Below are positions 52,980-61,623 of a stretch of 64,000 nucleotides of DNA, piece by piece. Each line of letters starts with the position of its first letter. The first letter of the stretch is position 1. The notes beneath the pieces are model-generated. The model was not told where the DNA came from, ran no database searches, and saw only the letters and a list, made by a program, of their open reading frames with translations. The stretch comes from Candidatus Bathyarchaeota archaeon (GTDB taxonomy: Archaea > Thermoproteota > Bathyarchaeia > TCS64). The position numbers were made by a program, and so were the translations under genes. Location: NCBI GenBank assembly GCA_018396695.1, contig JAGTQU010000002.1:62411-126410 (forward strand). Direction: 5' to 3'.

Positions 52980-54267
52980 TAGCCGTCGACTCTCTATCGA
53001 ACAGCTCTCTAACAGACTTCTTCACAGGCTCAAGATCCTCCTCCTTAGTATAAACCCTTATGATGTCTAGATACCCAGTTAAAGAGCTTACCACAGGAGA
53101 GAGGTCTCTAAAAAGTAGAATGTTTTTCGAGCCTTCCGAAGCCTTAGTGAATATTTGAGGCTCATCCATCCTCCTCTCAGAGGATTGAGGAACCGAAGTA
53201 GCAGTGGATACATCTATCATAACAAAGTTTGGGTCTACCCCTGCTCTGCTAGCGATCTCGTTCTCCAGGTCGTTTCTAACTTCTCCACGGTTCAATATGT
53301 TTAGCATGAAGGTATCTCTCCTGTGAACAATCTTCTCATAGGCGCATTTAAGGAGCCGCCGGTTCCTGAAGCCGACAGTTAGCTCGTAAGCTATTTGGGA
53401 AGATTTATCTCTCGCACCCTTCAAGGATAAAAGCCTGTTCATCAGACTAGAGTCGTCAATTTCAAGAAACTCGTCAACCGTTCGAAAGCTGCTTAAGCCT
53501 AACTTATCATCAACATACTTCATGGCTCTGACAAGCATAACTGCGGCAGCTCTAACAGTCCTATGAAAGTAGACAGCTTTGAACATTTCATATCGAGCTA
53601 TCATAAACGCTTCGAGGGCATAGAGGGCGGCAATATCCATTACGAGTCTTCCATCCGTAACGTCGAGGGAGTTGATCAGCCTTTTAATGTCAATCCTACC
53701 ATATTCAACCCCAGTGAAGTACGAGTCTCTGACGAGATAGTCCATCACGTCAGCGCTAAACTGTCCAGCGATTATCTGATTCAAAAGGATTTTACCGTTC
53801 AAAACCCCTATAGAAAGCTTCGAGATCTCATCAACATCGTAACCCTGATCTTTAAGCATATCTGATACTTCACTCTCCCTTATTACGAGCCTGCTGAGGT
53901 CTTCATGGGTAACCCCTCTTTTCTCAAGCACCTCTTCGTATAAATGGCTGAAGGGGCCATGCCCTATATCGTGCAAAAGTCCAGCTATTCTAGCCTTAGA
54001 TACGTCTTCCTCATTCAATGCGCCTAGTTCCCTTAAATGGTCAGCAATCTCCCCAGCAATCTGCATAACCCCGAGGCTGTGACTAAACCTAGTATGCTCA
54101 GCTCCGGGGTATGTTAGATAAGCTGCCGACAGTTGTCTTATCCGCCTCAGCCTTTGCATAGGTGGCGAATCGATTAGACGCTTCTCCAACTCGCTTAGAT
54201 ATATGTAGCCATGAACTGGATCCTTTATCTCCCCCCAGAGTTTAATCGACATACTATAGAATTTCAA
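52963..54267 (-). CDS. HD-domain phosphohydrolase (dNTPase/SAMHD1-like)
   Basis: 434 residues. The HD motif is complete: HTRFSHSLGVMQIA gives the first His, GLLHDIGHGPFSHLYEEVL the His-Asp and further His, and a later Asp in AAVDVMDYLVRDSYFTGV-like FSADVMDYLVRDSYF. The N-terminus (KDPVHGYIYLSELEKRLID) is typical of archaeal homologues. Family members hydrolyse dNTPs or other nucleotides. It neighbours thymidylate kinase (opposite strand), consistent with nucleotide metabolism. An ATG at 54255 is an alternative start. Confidence 0.88.
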   Translation of the reverse strand: MKFYSMSIKLWGEIKDPVHGYIYLSELEKRLIDSPPMQRLRRIRQLSAAYLTYPGAEHTRFSHSLGVMQIAGEIADHLRELGALNEEDVSKARIAGLLHDIGHGPFSHLYEEVLEKRGVTHEDLSRLVIRESEVSDMLKDQGYDVDEISKLSIGVLNGKILLNQIIAGQFSADVMDYLVRDSYFTGVEYGRIDIKRLINSLDVTDGRLVMDIAALYALEAFMIARYEMFKAVYFHRTVRAAAVMLVRAMKYVDDKLGLSSFRTVDEFLEIDDSSLMNRLLSLKGARDKSSQIAYELTVGFRNRRLLKCAYEKIVHRRDTFMLNILNRGEVRNDLENEIASRAGVDPNFVMIDVSTATSVPQSSERRMDEPQIFTKASEGSKNILLFRDLSPVVSSLTGYLDIIRVYTKEEDLEPVKKSVRELFDRESTATKISY

Positions 54268-54335
54268 TGCTCAAGCTCGATTTATCAGTTATGTAATAAG
54301 CTTTCTGGAGCATAAAATGCTTAGTTGAGCCATTT

Positions 54336-54373
54336 AAGCAAGGATTCGTCAAGCAAGCAAGGATTCGTCAAGC
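54336..54373. repeat. Two exact tandem copies of a 19-bp unit
   Basis: AAGCAAGGATTCGTCAAGC occurs twice back to back (54336-54354 and 54355-54373) with no mismatch. It lies between the divergent HD-hydrolase and thymidylate kinase genes, about 95 nt before the latter. It may be a binding site or a recent slippage duplication. With only two copies it is not a CRISPR. Confidence 0.8.
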
Positions 54374-54466
54374 GCGAGGTAATCTAGGTAGTTTAGTTCA
54401 CTAAGCGTTTGAAAAGAGAGCCATTTCTCAAAAGGAATTTAACATTTTACAGCATCTTATTCAATT

Positions 54467-55069
54467 ATGGCTGGACGAGGATTGTTTATCACGTTCGAAG
54501 GCATAGACGGGAGCGGAAAGTCAACTCATGCAAAAATGCTATGCGAAGAGCTTAGGAGGAGGGGGTTAGAAGTTGTTGAGACGAAAGAACCGACTCCTGG
54601 GAGGATTGGAAGCTTTATAAGGGAGAACATTGAGCATGGGTCGAAAGAGCGGTGGATGGAGGTTGAAGCCCTACTCTTCGCAGCCGACCGCTTCGAACAC
54701 GTCAAGGGATTAGTGGAGCCTTCCCTAAAAGAAGGCAAGATAGTCGTCTCAGACAGGTATATTCACTCATCCCTAGCCTATCAAGGGGGAGGAGGACTTG
54801 AACTCGACTGGATCAACACCTTGAACAGGTTTGCCCCTATGCCTGACCTAGCTATCCTCCTAGACGTAAACGTCGAGACGGTTTTCAAGAGGATTAGCGG
54901 AAGGAGGAAGACCAATTTTGAAGAGAGATTCTATCTCGAGAAGGTAAGGGAGTTGTATCTAAAATTCGTTGAAGAGGGGGGGCTCGTTAAGATCGATGCA
55001 GAACGCCCACTGAAAGAGGTTCACACCGAGATCCTGCTAAAAGTCGAGAAAGTACTTAAAACTGTTTGA
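54467..55069 (+). CDS. tmk: Thymidylate kinase
   Basis: 200 residues. P-loop FEGIDGSGKSTHA near 10-22, the DRY-type motif VVSDRYIHSSLAYQGGGG, and DLAILLDVNVETVFKRISGRRK with the LID arginines. It phosphorylates dTMP to dTDP. It starts at ATG 54467 with a 200-nt 5' region holding a 19-bp tandem repeat. It converges on the p27-like gene with 22 nt between. Confidence 0.95.
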   Translation: MAGRGLFITFEGIDGSGKSTHAKMLCEELRRRGLEVVETKEPTPGRIGSFIRENIEHGSKERWMEVEALLFAADRFEHVKGLVEPSLKEGKIVVSDRYIHSSLAYQGGGGLELDWINTLNRFAPMPDLAILLDVNVETVFKRISGRRKTNFEERFYLEKVRELYLKFVEEGGLVKIDAERPLKEVHTEILLKVEKVLKTV

Positions 55070-55091
55070 CCAATTCAGACATTAAGCGGCA

Positions 55092-55475
55092 TTAAGTCTT
55101 CCTGATATTTCTAAGCTTCTCAATCGATGATAGGAGGGAGATTAAGACTTCCAATACCTCCTTCACTCTCGAAAGATCAGACTCCGCATACAGCATCTTG
55201 TTCAACGAAGAGATCTTCTCCATCAAGTTTTGCTCGAGAGCCTCCCAGAGAAGCTGCTTCTTCTCAACCGTCGAAACTTCCTCGGTCTCAGGGACTATTA
55301 TAACACGGCGTTTACACTTGGCACACCAGATCTCACCTGTCTTGAGCTGAAAGAGGGGTGAACCGCATTGGGGACAACTGTAACTCAGCATTTTAGCTCC
55401 TGAGCGTAGCAGCTCCGCCATCTCCTTAGCCCCGGTATCAGATTTAGAACTCAAGTTCCTCTCCCTCAAGTTCAT
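55092..55475 (-). CDS. Sjogren/scleroderma autoantigen 1 (p27) family zinc-ribbon protein
   Basis: 127 residues. GAKMLSYSCPQCGSPLFQLKTGEIWCAKCKRRV is the two-CxxC zinc ribbon of the autoantigen p27 family (COG1645). The C-terminal 55 residues are helical and rich in Leu and Glu. The archaeal role is unknown. It ends 22 nt after the convergent tmk stop. Confidence 0.85.
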   Translation of the reverse strand: MNLRERNLSSKSDTGAKEMAELLRSGAKMLSYSCPQCGSPLFQLKTGEIWCAKCKRRVIIVPETEEVSTVEKKQLLWEALEQNLMEKISSLNKMLYAESDLSRVKEVLEVLISLLSSIEKLRNIRKT

Positions 55476-55597
55476 TCACACGAGCTTTTTAGCATTATGG
55501 AAGAATCTTTTTAGGGAGTAACCTTCAATAAAATGGTTAGCATAGTTAAGTCTTCTATTAGCAAGTGTGGAAACCCCCAATCTGGATGTGCCGTTAA

Positions 55598-55735
55598 CAT
55601 AAACCGCCAACAGACTCAGCCTACTTTGAAAATTTGATCCGATACGTCTTCCAGGTGGCTCTCAACCAGCGTACCGTGGAGGCGAAGCGGCTTAGCTTCA
55701 AGGAAGCCTTCAAGGCCTTTGACGTAAGCCCGTAG
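55598..55735 (+). pseudogene. IS4-family DDE transposase remnant (C-terminal fragment)
   Basis: One frame from 55598 to a TAG at 55733-55735 encodes YFENLIRYVFQVALNQ, then RTVEAKRLSFKEAFKAFDV. This matches, by eye, the late part of IS4-type transposases, where an E-x-x-x-x-NLIR helix is followed by a P-R-x-LSFK-x-AL stretch. The N-terminus with the DDE residues is missing and the frame stops before the usual basic end. The 660-nt interval 55476-56142 otherwise holds short unrelated frames and no intact terminal repeats, so this is an old, decayed insertion. Confidence 0.5.
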
Positions 55736-56142
55736 CGTCTTTCGGATCTGAAGATGTTGAAAGGTTGATGGGCAATCAAGTGATCGTCAATAAACGTAAG
55801 AAAATCCTTTGCAACGATATAAAATGCTTCAAGAATTTGAGCGCGCTGCCTTGGAGCAAGGTAGCTTCAGCAGGTAACTGGATAGCTTAGATAAAAAGAA
55901 TAATTACGCTAAAACTGTTATACTCCTCACCAGCCGGTTTAAGCATGTTGGAGAGGTCAGCAAGGATCTCCTTATACTCAGTTGGAGAAGATATCCATCA
56001 TCCATCCTAGGGATACCCATCTGGAATATCTATGATATTGAACAACAGCGAGTTTAAAGGGAAGTTTATGTGCTATTGGCCTCAAGCCCTCCAAAAGCAT
56101 GCTTAAATTTCTGTGAGATATTATCCTTTAAGGTGTTAGATA

Positions 56143-57222
56143 TTGGAATCAGAGAGATACGAGAGGGTTCTTACAGCTGTCAATCGTGGAACACCTGATC
56201 GTGTTCCATGGGCGTTATGGGGTCATTTCCCAGCGACCAAGTTCCTCGAGTATTACAGCTGGGAGAAGGCTAACAGAGATGGTGTTGAATCTGCTAAAGC
56301 CCACATCGCCTTGCTGAACGAATTAGACTACAAGATGGATCTTCTGAAAGTGACCCCGTTCTACAAGTATATGGCTTGCCATTGGGGAAGCAAGTTCAGA
56401 TTCGTGAACAATGAGGAGGAGGTTGAGACCGTAGACGTAGTCGTCAAGAAGACTGAGGACTGGAGTAAACTGTGGGTTCTCGACCCTAAGAAGGAGCTTA
56501 AAGAAAACCTGAGGGCAGTCTCGATACTGTCCAGAGGGGTGGGGAAGCGCATGCCCTTCATATACACTGTTGCCAGCCCGATAGTCCAGGCGCTCCACCA
56601 TGTCTCAACCCCAGGGAGAGTCTACGCAGATATGAAGGAGAACCCTGACGCGCTTAAGGAGGGGCTGAAGACTATAACTGAGACTTGCATAGATTTCAGC
56701 AGGACTTGCATAGAGGAGGGGGCGACGGGCATCTTCTTCGGCATAGGTGGCGGAGGCGAGATATGGTCTAGGATGAAACAGCCTCAGCTCGAAGAATACG
56801 CGCTCTATTATGATAGGATGGTTCTCGAAGCACTTAGGGACGCTCCTATTACCCTGCTCCACATCTGCAGCAACACTATGGAGAATCCTCAATCGCACGG
56901 GGGTCTAATGGAGGAGGGATGGTTTAAGAATTATCCTGTAAAGGCTATAAACTGGTGGAACACAAGCTTCACCCCGTTACCTGTTGCCAAGAAAATATAT
57001 GGTGAAAACTTCTGCATCGTTGCTGGATTGGACCAAAGCAAAACGATGAGGTATGGGACTCGTGAGCAAGTAGAGGCGGAGGCCAAGAATGCGATCCAGG
57101 AAGCAGCTAAAGGCGGAGGCTTCATCCTGTCCGCCGGATGCACAGTGTATCAGGATACCCCGCTCTCAAACTTTAATGCTGTCGCGAGAGCAGCTGAGAG
57201 GTATGGAATATATAGACGCTAG
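56143..57222 (+). CDS. Uroporphyrinogen decarboxylase-family protein (MtaA/CmuA-like methyltransferase)
   Basis: 359 residues from TTG 56143. URO-D fold: RVLTAVNRGTPDRVPWALWGHF at the N-terminus, GATGIFFGIGGGG, LLHICSNTM (His-x-Cys zinc-type site) and a C-terminal GGFILSAGCTVYQDTPLSN. Haem-pathway UroD is unlikely because the family in archaea mostly serves as corrinoid:coenzyme M or related methyltransferases. The His-Cys and final Cys are suited to zinc-bound thiol methylation. No corrinoid protein lies next to it. It converges with a cupin gene (4-nt overlap). Confidence 0.85.
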   Translation: MESERYERVLTAVNRGTPDRVPWALWGHFPATKFLEYYSWEKANRDGVESAKAHIALLNELDYKMDLLKVTPFYKYMACHWGSKFRFVNNEEEVETVDVVVKKTEDWSKLWVLDPKKELKENLRAVSILSRGVGKRMPFIYTVASPIVQALHHVSTPGRVYADMKENPDALKEGLKTITETCIDFSRTCIEEGATGIFFGIGGGGEIWSRMKQPQLEEYALYYDRMVLEALRDAPITLLHICSNTMENPQSHGGLMEEGWFKNYPVKAINWWNTSFTPLPVAKKIYGENFCIVAGLDQSKTMRYGTREQVEAEAKNAIQEAAKGGGFILSAGCTVYQDTPLSNFNAVARAAERYGIYRR

Positions 57223-57593
57223 ACTCTTTTGATTCCTATCCTATCTCTTGTTATATCTTCAAAATAACCGGTACAATCCTCAGCTAGAAACTCTCCATCC
57301 CACCATTCGAATGTTAAACAGTCCTCCTCCACGTTCAATATGTGAGGAACTCCCGCGTTCACTGTCACCGTCTCACCTTTACAAAGGGGGACATAAACCC
57401 GCCTGCCATCGAATTTTATATATGATGCTTTGCCCTCGAGTAAGATAGTATGCTGATCATAGGGATGTATGTGGTTACCCCTGTACGAGCCTACTTTAGT
57501 CTCTAAGACTGCATAGAATTTACCGTTATTGTGGAAACCATACCCATCTCCAACCCCTTCGAATGCCCCCCACTTTTCAATCTTCAGCCCCAT
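57219..57593 (-). CDS. Small cupin-domain protein
   Basis: 124 residues. Single cupin barrel: GNHIHPYDQHTILLEGKASY is motif 1 with its His ligands, and NAGVPHILNVEEDCLTFEWWDGEF is motif 2. No catalytic residues beyond the metal-binding set are evident. The stop overlaps the UroD-family stop by 4 nt, convergently. A double cupin is encoded nearby at 58709. Confidence 0.85.
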   Translation of the reverse strand: MGLKIEKWGAFEGVGDGYGFHNNGKFYAVLETKVGSYRGNHIHPYDQHTILLEGKASYIKFDGRRVYVPLCKGETVTVNAGVPHILNVEEDCLTFEWWDGEFLAEDCTGYFEDITRDRIGIKRV

Positions 57594-57742
57594 TTAGACC
57601 GCCTCTAGGAGACTTGTTTGAGACTATGCCTATATTTATTAATTTTTGTCGAGAATATTCGCATAGGAATTCCAGAATCAATACATCTATAAAACCGTCA
57701 GAACCTATTCTAATCCAGATAGTCGAGTAGCTTTGGGGGTCT

Positions 57743-58105
57743 TTGGTGGAAGCCGGTAAGTCGAAAGTGAGGGGGGTCGTCTCAGAGATAGGGCTTGAAC
57801 GTGATGATGAGCACTTCAGATCCTTCAACCTTAAGGTAAGCATCGTCATAAAACCATTGAAGAGTGTAAACTATGAGGAAGGCGAGAAGCTGATGAAACA
57901 GTTCAGAAAGAATATCTTGGGAAAAGAGGTGGAGTTTACACCTATAATCTTCCGATGCCCCAGTTGCGGTCGAGAATTCAACAACGAGCAGGGATTGAAT
58001 AAACATCTAAAAATGGCTCACAAGGATAAGACGCCCCTTAAAAAAGGAAAAACAAAGAAGATAAAAGGAAAGCCTGAAGATTCAGCAAAACAGGCACAGC
58101 TTTAA
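57743..58105 (+). CDS. Small C2H2 zinc-finger protein
   Basis: 120 residues from TTG 57743 or GTG 57746, behind GGGGGT. A C-terminal C2H2 finger is intact: CPSCGREFNNEQGLNKHLKMAH, followed by a lysine-rich tail. The first 65 residues form a mixed alpha/beta region with no recognised domain. It is probably nucleic-acid binding. The 600 nt downstream (58106-58708) contain no supportable gene. Confidence 0.7.
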   Translation: MVEAGKSKVRGVVSEIGLERDDEHFRSFNLKVSIVIKPLKSVNYEEGEKLMKQFRKNILGKEVEFTPIIFRCPSCGREFNNEQGLNKHLKMAHKDKTPLKKGKTKKIKGKPEDSAKQAQL

Positions 58106-58708
58106 TTTGCAAGCCCTTAACTTTTAGAAAATGATGCTGAGGCTCGCATTGATTGATAACCAGACCACCGAGTTTCAGGTATCCTCTATAGTATCAAAAG
58201 GTATAATAGTGCCAATAGAACGAACCAAACCATCTTTGTACCGGCTTTGGATTATGCATTGACAAAGGTTTAATGTGGTCATTCACCTGACGAAGAAAAT
58301 AGTAGGGCTTAATTTAGATATTTGAGAGGCTGTGTTGCATGCTATAATTGTGAAAGACTATTTTTAATCAAGACAATATACTTTTCACTTAATTTTATTT
58401 ACATCGCCCTCTCTAATCTATGAACATGGCTAAGAAATTATAGTCTCCTAAGACATTACAAAGATAGAATGATCTTTATTTGTTATCTTAAAATATATAT
58501 AATAAAATTATTAGTAGATTTGTACGCAAGGTAATTGTAATGCTTTATCTGGAACTTTTTAGGGATGAGTATATATTTGATGGATCTGCTCTTTTCCTCC
58601 TATCCTGAAATATGGTATAATTTTAACATATTATCTAGAGCAATTCAGATCGAATTGTGAACGAATTTTAAAAGAATTAATTGATAAAGGCTGAAAAACA
58701 TATATATG
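58106..58708. other. Long intergenic region without a supportable gene
   Basis: About 600 nt between the zinc-finger and double-cupin stops. It is AT-rich, with scattered short frames in all phases, several TATA-like runs (for example around 58490-58500) and no structured GC-rich island or repeat that I could detect. Confidence 0.5.
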
Positions 58709-59395
58709 TCAGGGGATAATCTCCCGTATTCTTACACATCTTATAACCCCGGCAGGGTAACTTATACCCGAGCCGGCGTTGCAGGGTATCCTTTTCTCGT
58801 TCCAAATGAAGTTACCTCTTCCAGCAATCAAATAGAAATTTTCTTCAGTGTCGTAATGGGTATGAGGTCTGGTGGCTCTTCCCGGATATATTGTCAACAC
58901 CTCTGCCCCCGCAAACTTCTGGGGTCTCCTTAGGGGGATGGGTCTGATGCGTAGGTGGAGCCCCTCCTCGAAGGATGGATTCGAGTGTTCATCGAAAACT
59001 CTGATAGTAGCCTGTCCTGCCCCTATTAGGGGTTTCTCTACTGTAACGCCTCGCTCGGTAATGGTTGACCAACTGAGCCCCCCCTCGGGCGCGACCCCGC
59101 CTGCCACCATCATGATTATATATCTCAGAGGGAAGTGCCCAATATTGAATATGTGATGTTTTATTTTAGGAGTCAGCCATATTGCAGTATCCTGTCTAAC
59201 TTCGTAGACGTCTCCTTTTGGATGGGGATCATATATACTCATGATCCCGCGACCAGATAGAAAGTAATAGAGTCTCTCCTCAGGATGCTCCTGGAACTGT
59301 AGACGCTCATCTACCTCGAGCTCAACCTCGTCGAGAGAAGATCTCTTTGAACCTGAGATCTCAGGAGAAAGGATTTTTTTAACTTTCAATAGCAT
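58709..59395 (-). CDS. Double-cupin protein
   Basis: 228 residues with two cupin barrels. The first has EERLYYFLSGRGIMSIYD and KIKHHIFNIGHFPLRYI; the second has TIYPGRATRPHTHYDTEENFYLIAGRGNFIW and YPAGVIRCVR. The second keeps the HTHYDTEE metal-binding motif, whereas the first lacks the usual His-x-His pair. Function could be a dioxygenase, isomerase or sugar-binding role; the sequence does not decide. Confidence 0.82.
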   Translation of the reverse strand: MLLKVKKILSPEISGSKRSSLDEVELEVDERLQFQEHPEERLYYFLSGRGIMSIYDPHPKGDVYEVRQDTAIWLTPKIKHHIFNIGHFPLRYIIMMVAGGVAPEGGLSWSTITERGVTVEKPLIGAGQATIRVFDEHSNPSFEEGLHLRIRPIPLRRPQKFAGAEVLTIYPGRATRPHTHYDTEENFYLIAGRGNFIWNEKRIPCNAGSGISYPAGVIRCVRIREIIP

Positions 59396-59598
59396 AATCC
59401 TCCTAAATATACCTTAACATATATTATATTTGAAGAATAAATTAATAATATTCTTGTGAAATCTTGATTTTAAACATTTATATCTCCCAAAAAAACGGAG
59501 GTTTGGATTATGATATTTTTGATCTATTCGATGTTTACAACGGGAAATTTTTACATTCTTGGTATGGATTATTTATTTTCCTTCAAGATTTTTAAAAA

Positions 59599-59670
59599 GC
59601 CCCGGGCGGGATTTGAACCCGCGACCAACAACTTACAAGGCTGCCGCTCCGACCACTGAGCTACCGGGGC
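59599..59670 (-). tRNA. tRNA-Thr (anticodon TGT)
   Basis: 72 nt. Acceptor GCCCCGG/CCGGGGC, D arm GCTC/GAGC, anticodon stem GCAGC/GTTGT with loop CTTGTAA (anticodon TGT, reading ACA), and T arm GCGGG-TTCAAAT-CCCGC. The 3' CCA is not encoded. A T5 run follows directly, acting as terminator. Confidence 0.95.
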
Positions 59671-59693
59671 ACATCAAAGAGAATACTAAGATC

Positions 59694-59704
59694 AATATAT
59701 TTTT
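59694..59704 (-). promoter_or_regulatory. TATA-like box of tRNA-Thr(TGT)
   Basis: AAAAATATATT on the minus strand lies 24-34 nt before the tRNA 5' end and is repeated exactly before the second tRNA copy (61499-61509). Confidence 0.55.
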
Positions 59705-59796
59705 GGCTGTTCTATTCCTGAGCTTTAGTCGTTCAAGTTTATTTTAGCTATAATATGAAAAACTTGTGATGCGGGTTTCAATTCTTCGAATTTTCA

Positions 59797-61248
59797 TTAC
59801 TTAAGTCTCACTATTCTAGGATGGAGTAAAGTGAAGTAGATGATGGTTGAAAATCCAATGATGTAGATAATGAGTGTAGGGATCAAGTTGAAAATCCTGT
59901 TAACTATTACAAGGTATAATCCGAAAAAAGAGTATAAGGCCATTGCGATCTCGGTTACAGGCATTTTACGTAACTGCCCATATAGAACAGAGAAGCTCTC
60001 AACACTCCTTCCGTTTATATTATACTTAGGAGTTGTGACGAATTCCTTCTTCTTGAAGAGCAACCCTTTCAAGATTGAAAAGGAGCAAACAGCAGAGATG
60101 CCTATCCCTATAGCTGCTAGTAAGCTAATGTTCGAGATGTTCGCTTTCAAATCCATCTTCTGGAGAATTATCGAGAAGGTGTACATCAATGACGCTCCGA
60201 AAGTTCCAACTGAAAAAAAGATCCCGAAGGGATAGTTAAACATCATATAAGGTATCTCACCTAGAAGCAGAAGGGGGATGAGGATGAAAATTGATGAAAA
60301 CATGAAAACATATATGAAGTAATTTGTTAAATGTATAGTCGCTTCAACCTTCTGCTTAAGGTTGAAGAATCCTGATCTCCATATTCTCCAAAGCAGCTTC
60401 CTTGCGCATTGAACCCCTCCAGCAGCCCACCTAGCCTGCTGGTATTTGAAAGCAGTGATGCTGATTGGAACCTCCCCTGGCACGATCACGTTTCTAAGAT
60501 ATTTCGAACCCCAGCCCTTCAACCGCATTTTAAAACTCATCTCGAGATCCTCGGTTAACACATCGGTGCTCCAGCCTCCAACGTCTTCTATCGCATCTTT
60601 CCTCAGCACTCCTCCTGAGCCGTTAAAATTGATCGCCATCGACAGTGCATCACGCCCTGGCTGTTCAACTAGAAAATGCCCATCTATTGCAATTGCTATC
60701 ACTTCAGAGATTTTATTAAACTCCCTGTTTGTGTGACCCAATCTAGTTTGAACAAACCCTAGTCTCGGGTCCTCCTCTAAGTAGGGTATAACCCGCTCTA
60801 GAAAGTCTGAGGAGGGTATAAAATCAGCGTCGAAGATGGCAATATACTTACCATTCGAATACTTAAGAGCGTTCTGGAGTGCCCCCGCCTTGAACCCTAT
60901 CCGCCCCCGCCTCCGAATGACTTTGATGCCGAATCCCTGAGACTTGAAAACATTTATCTCCTCATCTATGATTCTCGAGGTCTCGTCGTCGCTGTCGTCT
61001 AAGACGAGAATCTCCAACCTATCCTTCGGCCAATTGAGTGCGCAGACGGCTCTTATCAGCCTAGAGATCACTAGTTTTTCGTTATAAACTGGAAGCTGGA
61101 CTGTGACTTTAGGATGATTCTTGACAGGTTCAAGGCGCTTGGACTTGTAGATCCTCGCACCATAAACCATTAAGAAACAATTGTAACCATATGGTAAGAG
61201 GAGAACGGATAAGATGAAGTACAATAAGGCTAAAACCTGCACCATCAT
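59797..61248 (-). CDS. Membrane glycosyltransferase, family 2
   Basis: 483 residues from ATG 61248, immediately behind GGGGAGAGGAGG; the frame extends to 61305 without a good site. GT2 fold: KVTVQLPVYNEKLVISRLI, the nucleotide-sugar DD in VLDDSDDET, the DxD in IAIFDADFIPS, TEDLEMSFKMRLKGWG and the QQARWAAGG (Q/RxxRW) motif of processive enzymes. Helices at the N-terminus and four to five near the C-terminus place it in the membrane. It may act in dolichol-type lipid glycosylation, exopolysaccharide or glycolipid synthesis. It lies between two direct-repeat tRNA-Thr genes. Confidence 0.9.
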   Translation of the reverse strand: MMVQVLALLYFILSVLLLPYGYNCFLMVYGARIYKSKRLEPVKNHPKVTVQLPVYNEKLVISRLIRAVCALNWPKDRLEILVLDDSDDETSRIIDEEINVFKSQGFGIKVIRRRGRIGFKAGALQNALKYSNGKYIAIFDADFIPSSDFLERVIPYLEEDPRLGFVQTRLGHTNREFNKISEVIAIAIDGHFLVEQPGRDALSMAINFNGSGGVLRKDAIEDVGGWSTDVLTEDLEMSFKMRLKGWGSKYLRNVIVPGEVPISITAFKYQQARWAAGGVQCARKLLWRIWRSGFFNLKQKVEATIHLTNYFIYVFMFSSIFILIPLLLLGEIPYMMFNYPFGIFFSVGTFGASLMYTFSIILQKMDLKANISNISLLAAIGIGISAVCSFSILKGLLFKKKEFVTTPKYNINGRSVESFSVLYGQLRKMPVTEIAMALYSFFGLYLVIVNRIFNLIPTLIIYIIGFSTIIYFTLLHPRIVRLK

Positions 61249-61403
61249 CCTCCTCTCCCCTCTACATCTACCAACTAGAAAAATCTCGCATGAATTAGAT
61301 AACATTTATCATATGGGATAATTTGGCGAAGGAAGAATCAGCCAATAAAAAAACAGGCACATAAGCCTAGATCTCAGATGAGGGATCTATAAAATCGGTA
61401 TAA

Positions 61404-61475
61404 GCCCCGGGCGGGATTTGAACCCGCGACCAACAACTTACGAGGCTGCCGCTCCGACCACTGAGCTACCGGGGC
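61404..61475 (-). tRNA. tRNA-Thr (anticodon CGT)
   Basis: 72 nt, identical to tRNA-Thr(TGT) except in the anticodon loop CTCGTAA, which reads ACG codons. Acceptor, D and T arms are perfect. No CCA is encoded. Unlike the left copy it is not followed by a T run, so its 3' end may be set by another mechanism. Confidence 0.95.
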
Positions 61476-61498
61476 ACATCAAAGAGAATACTAAGATC

Positions 61499-61509
61499 AA
61501 TATATTTTT
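61499..61509 (-). promoter_or_regulatory. TATA-like box of tRNA-Thr(CGT)
   Basis: Same AAAAATATATT sequence and distance as before the other tRNA-Thr, being part of the duplicated unit. Confidence 0.55.
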
Positions 61510-61623
61510 GGCTCCCCTGAAATCATTCAACACCCCCTTTACCTAAAAGTCGAATGACTTTAAAACTGTATGTCGAAGTCGGATTCGATTTAAAAATGAA
61601 TACTCTTTTGGAAAAATAAAGTG

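Larger units (their letters stand above)
59597..59708. repeat. 112-nt direct repeat, left copy (tRNA-Thr(TGT) plus promoter)
   Basis: Matches 61402-61513 over 112 nt with one difference, the anticodon base. Both copies include the whole tRNA and the upstream AT-rich promoter, and the identity ends sharply at both sides. The 1.7 kb between them contains only the glycosyltransferase gene, so the two genes arose by a recent duplication or the intervening DNA was inserted by recombination. Confidence 0.85.
61402..61513. repeat. 112-nt direct repeat, right copy (tRNA-Thr(CGT) plus promoter)
   Basis: Partner of 59597-59708. The difference within the repeat is A versus G in the strand shown, changing the anticodon from TGT to CGT. 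Such perfect upstream identity implies recent duplication. Confidence 0.85.

Noticed and set aside
54336..54373. CRISPR array
   Set aside because: Only two abutting copies with no spacer, and no cas genes in the window.
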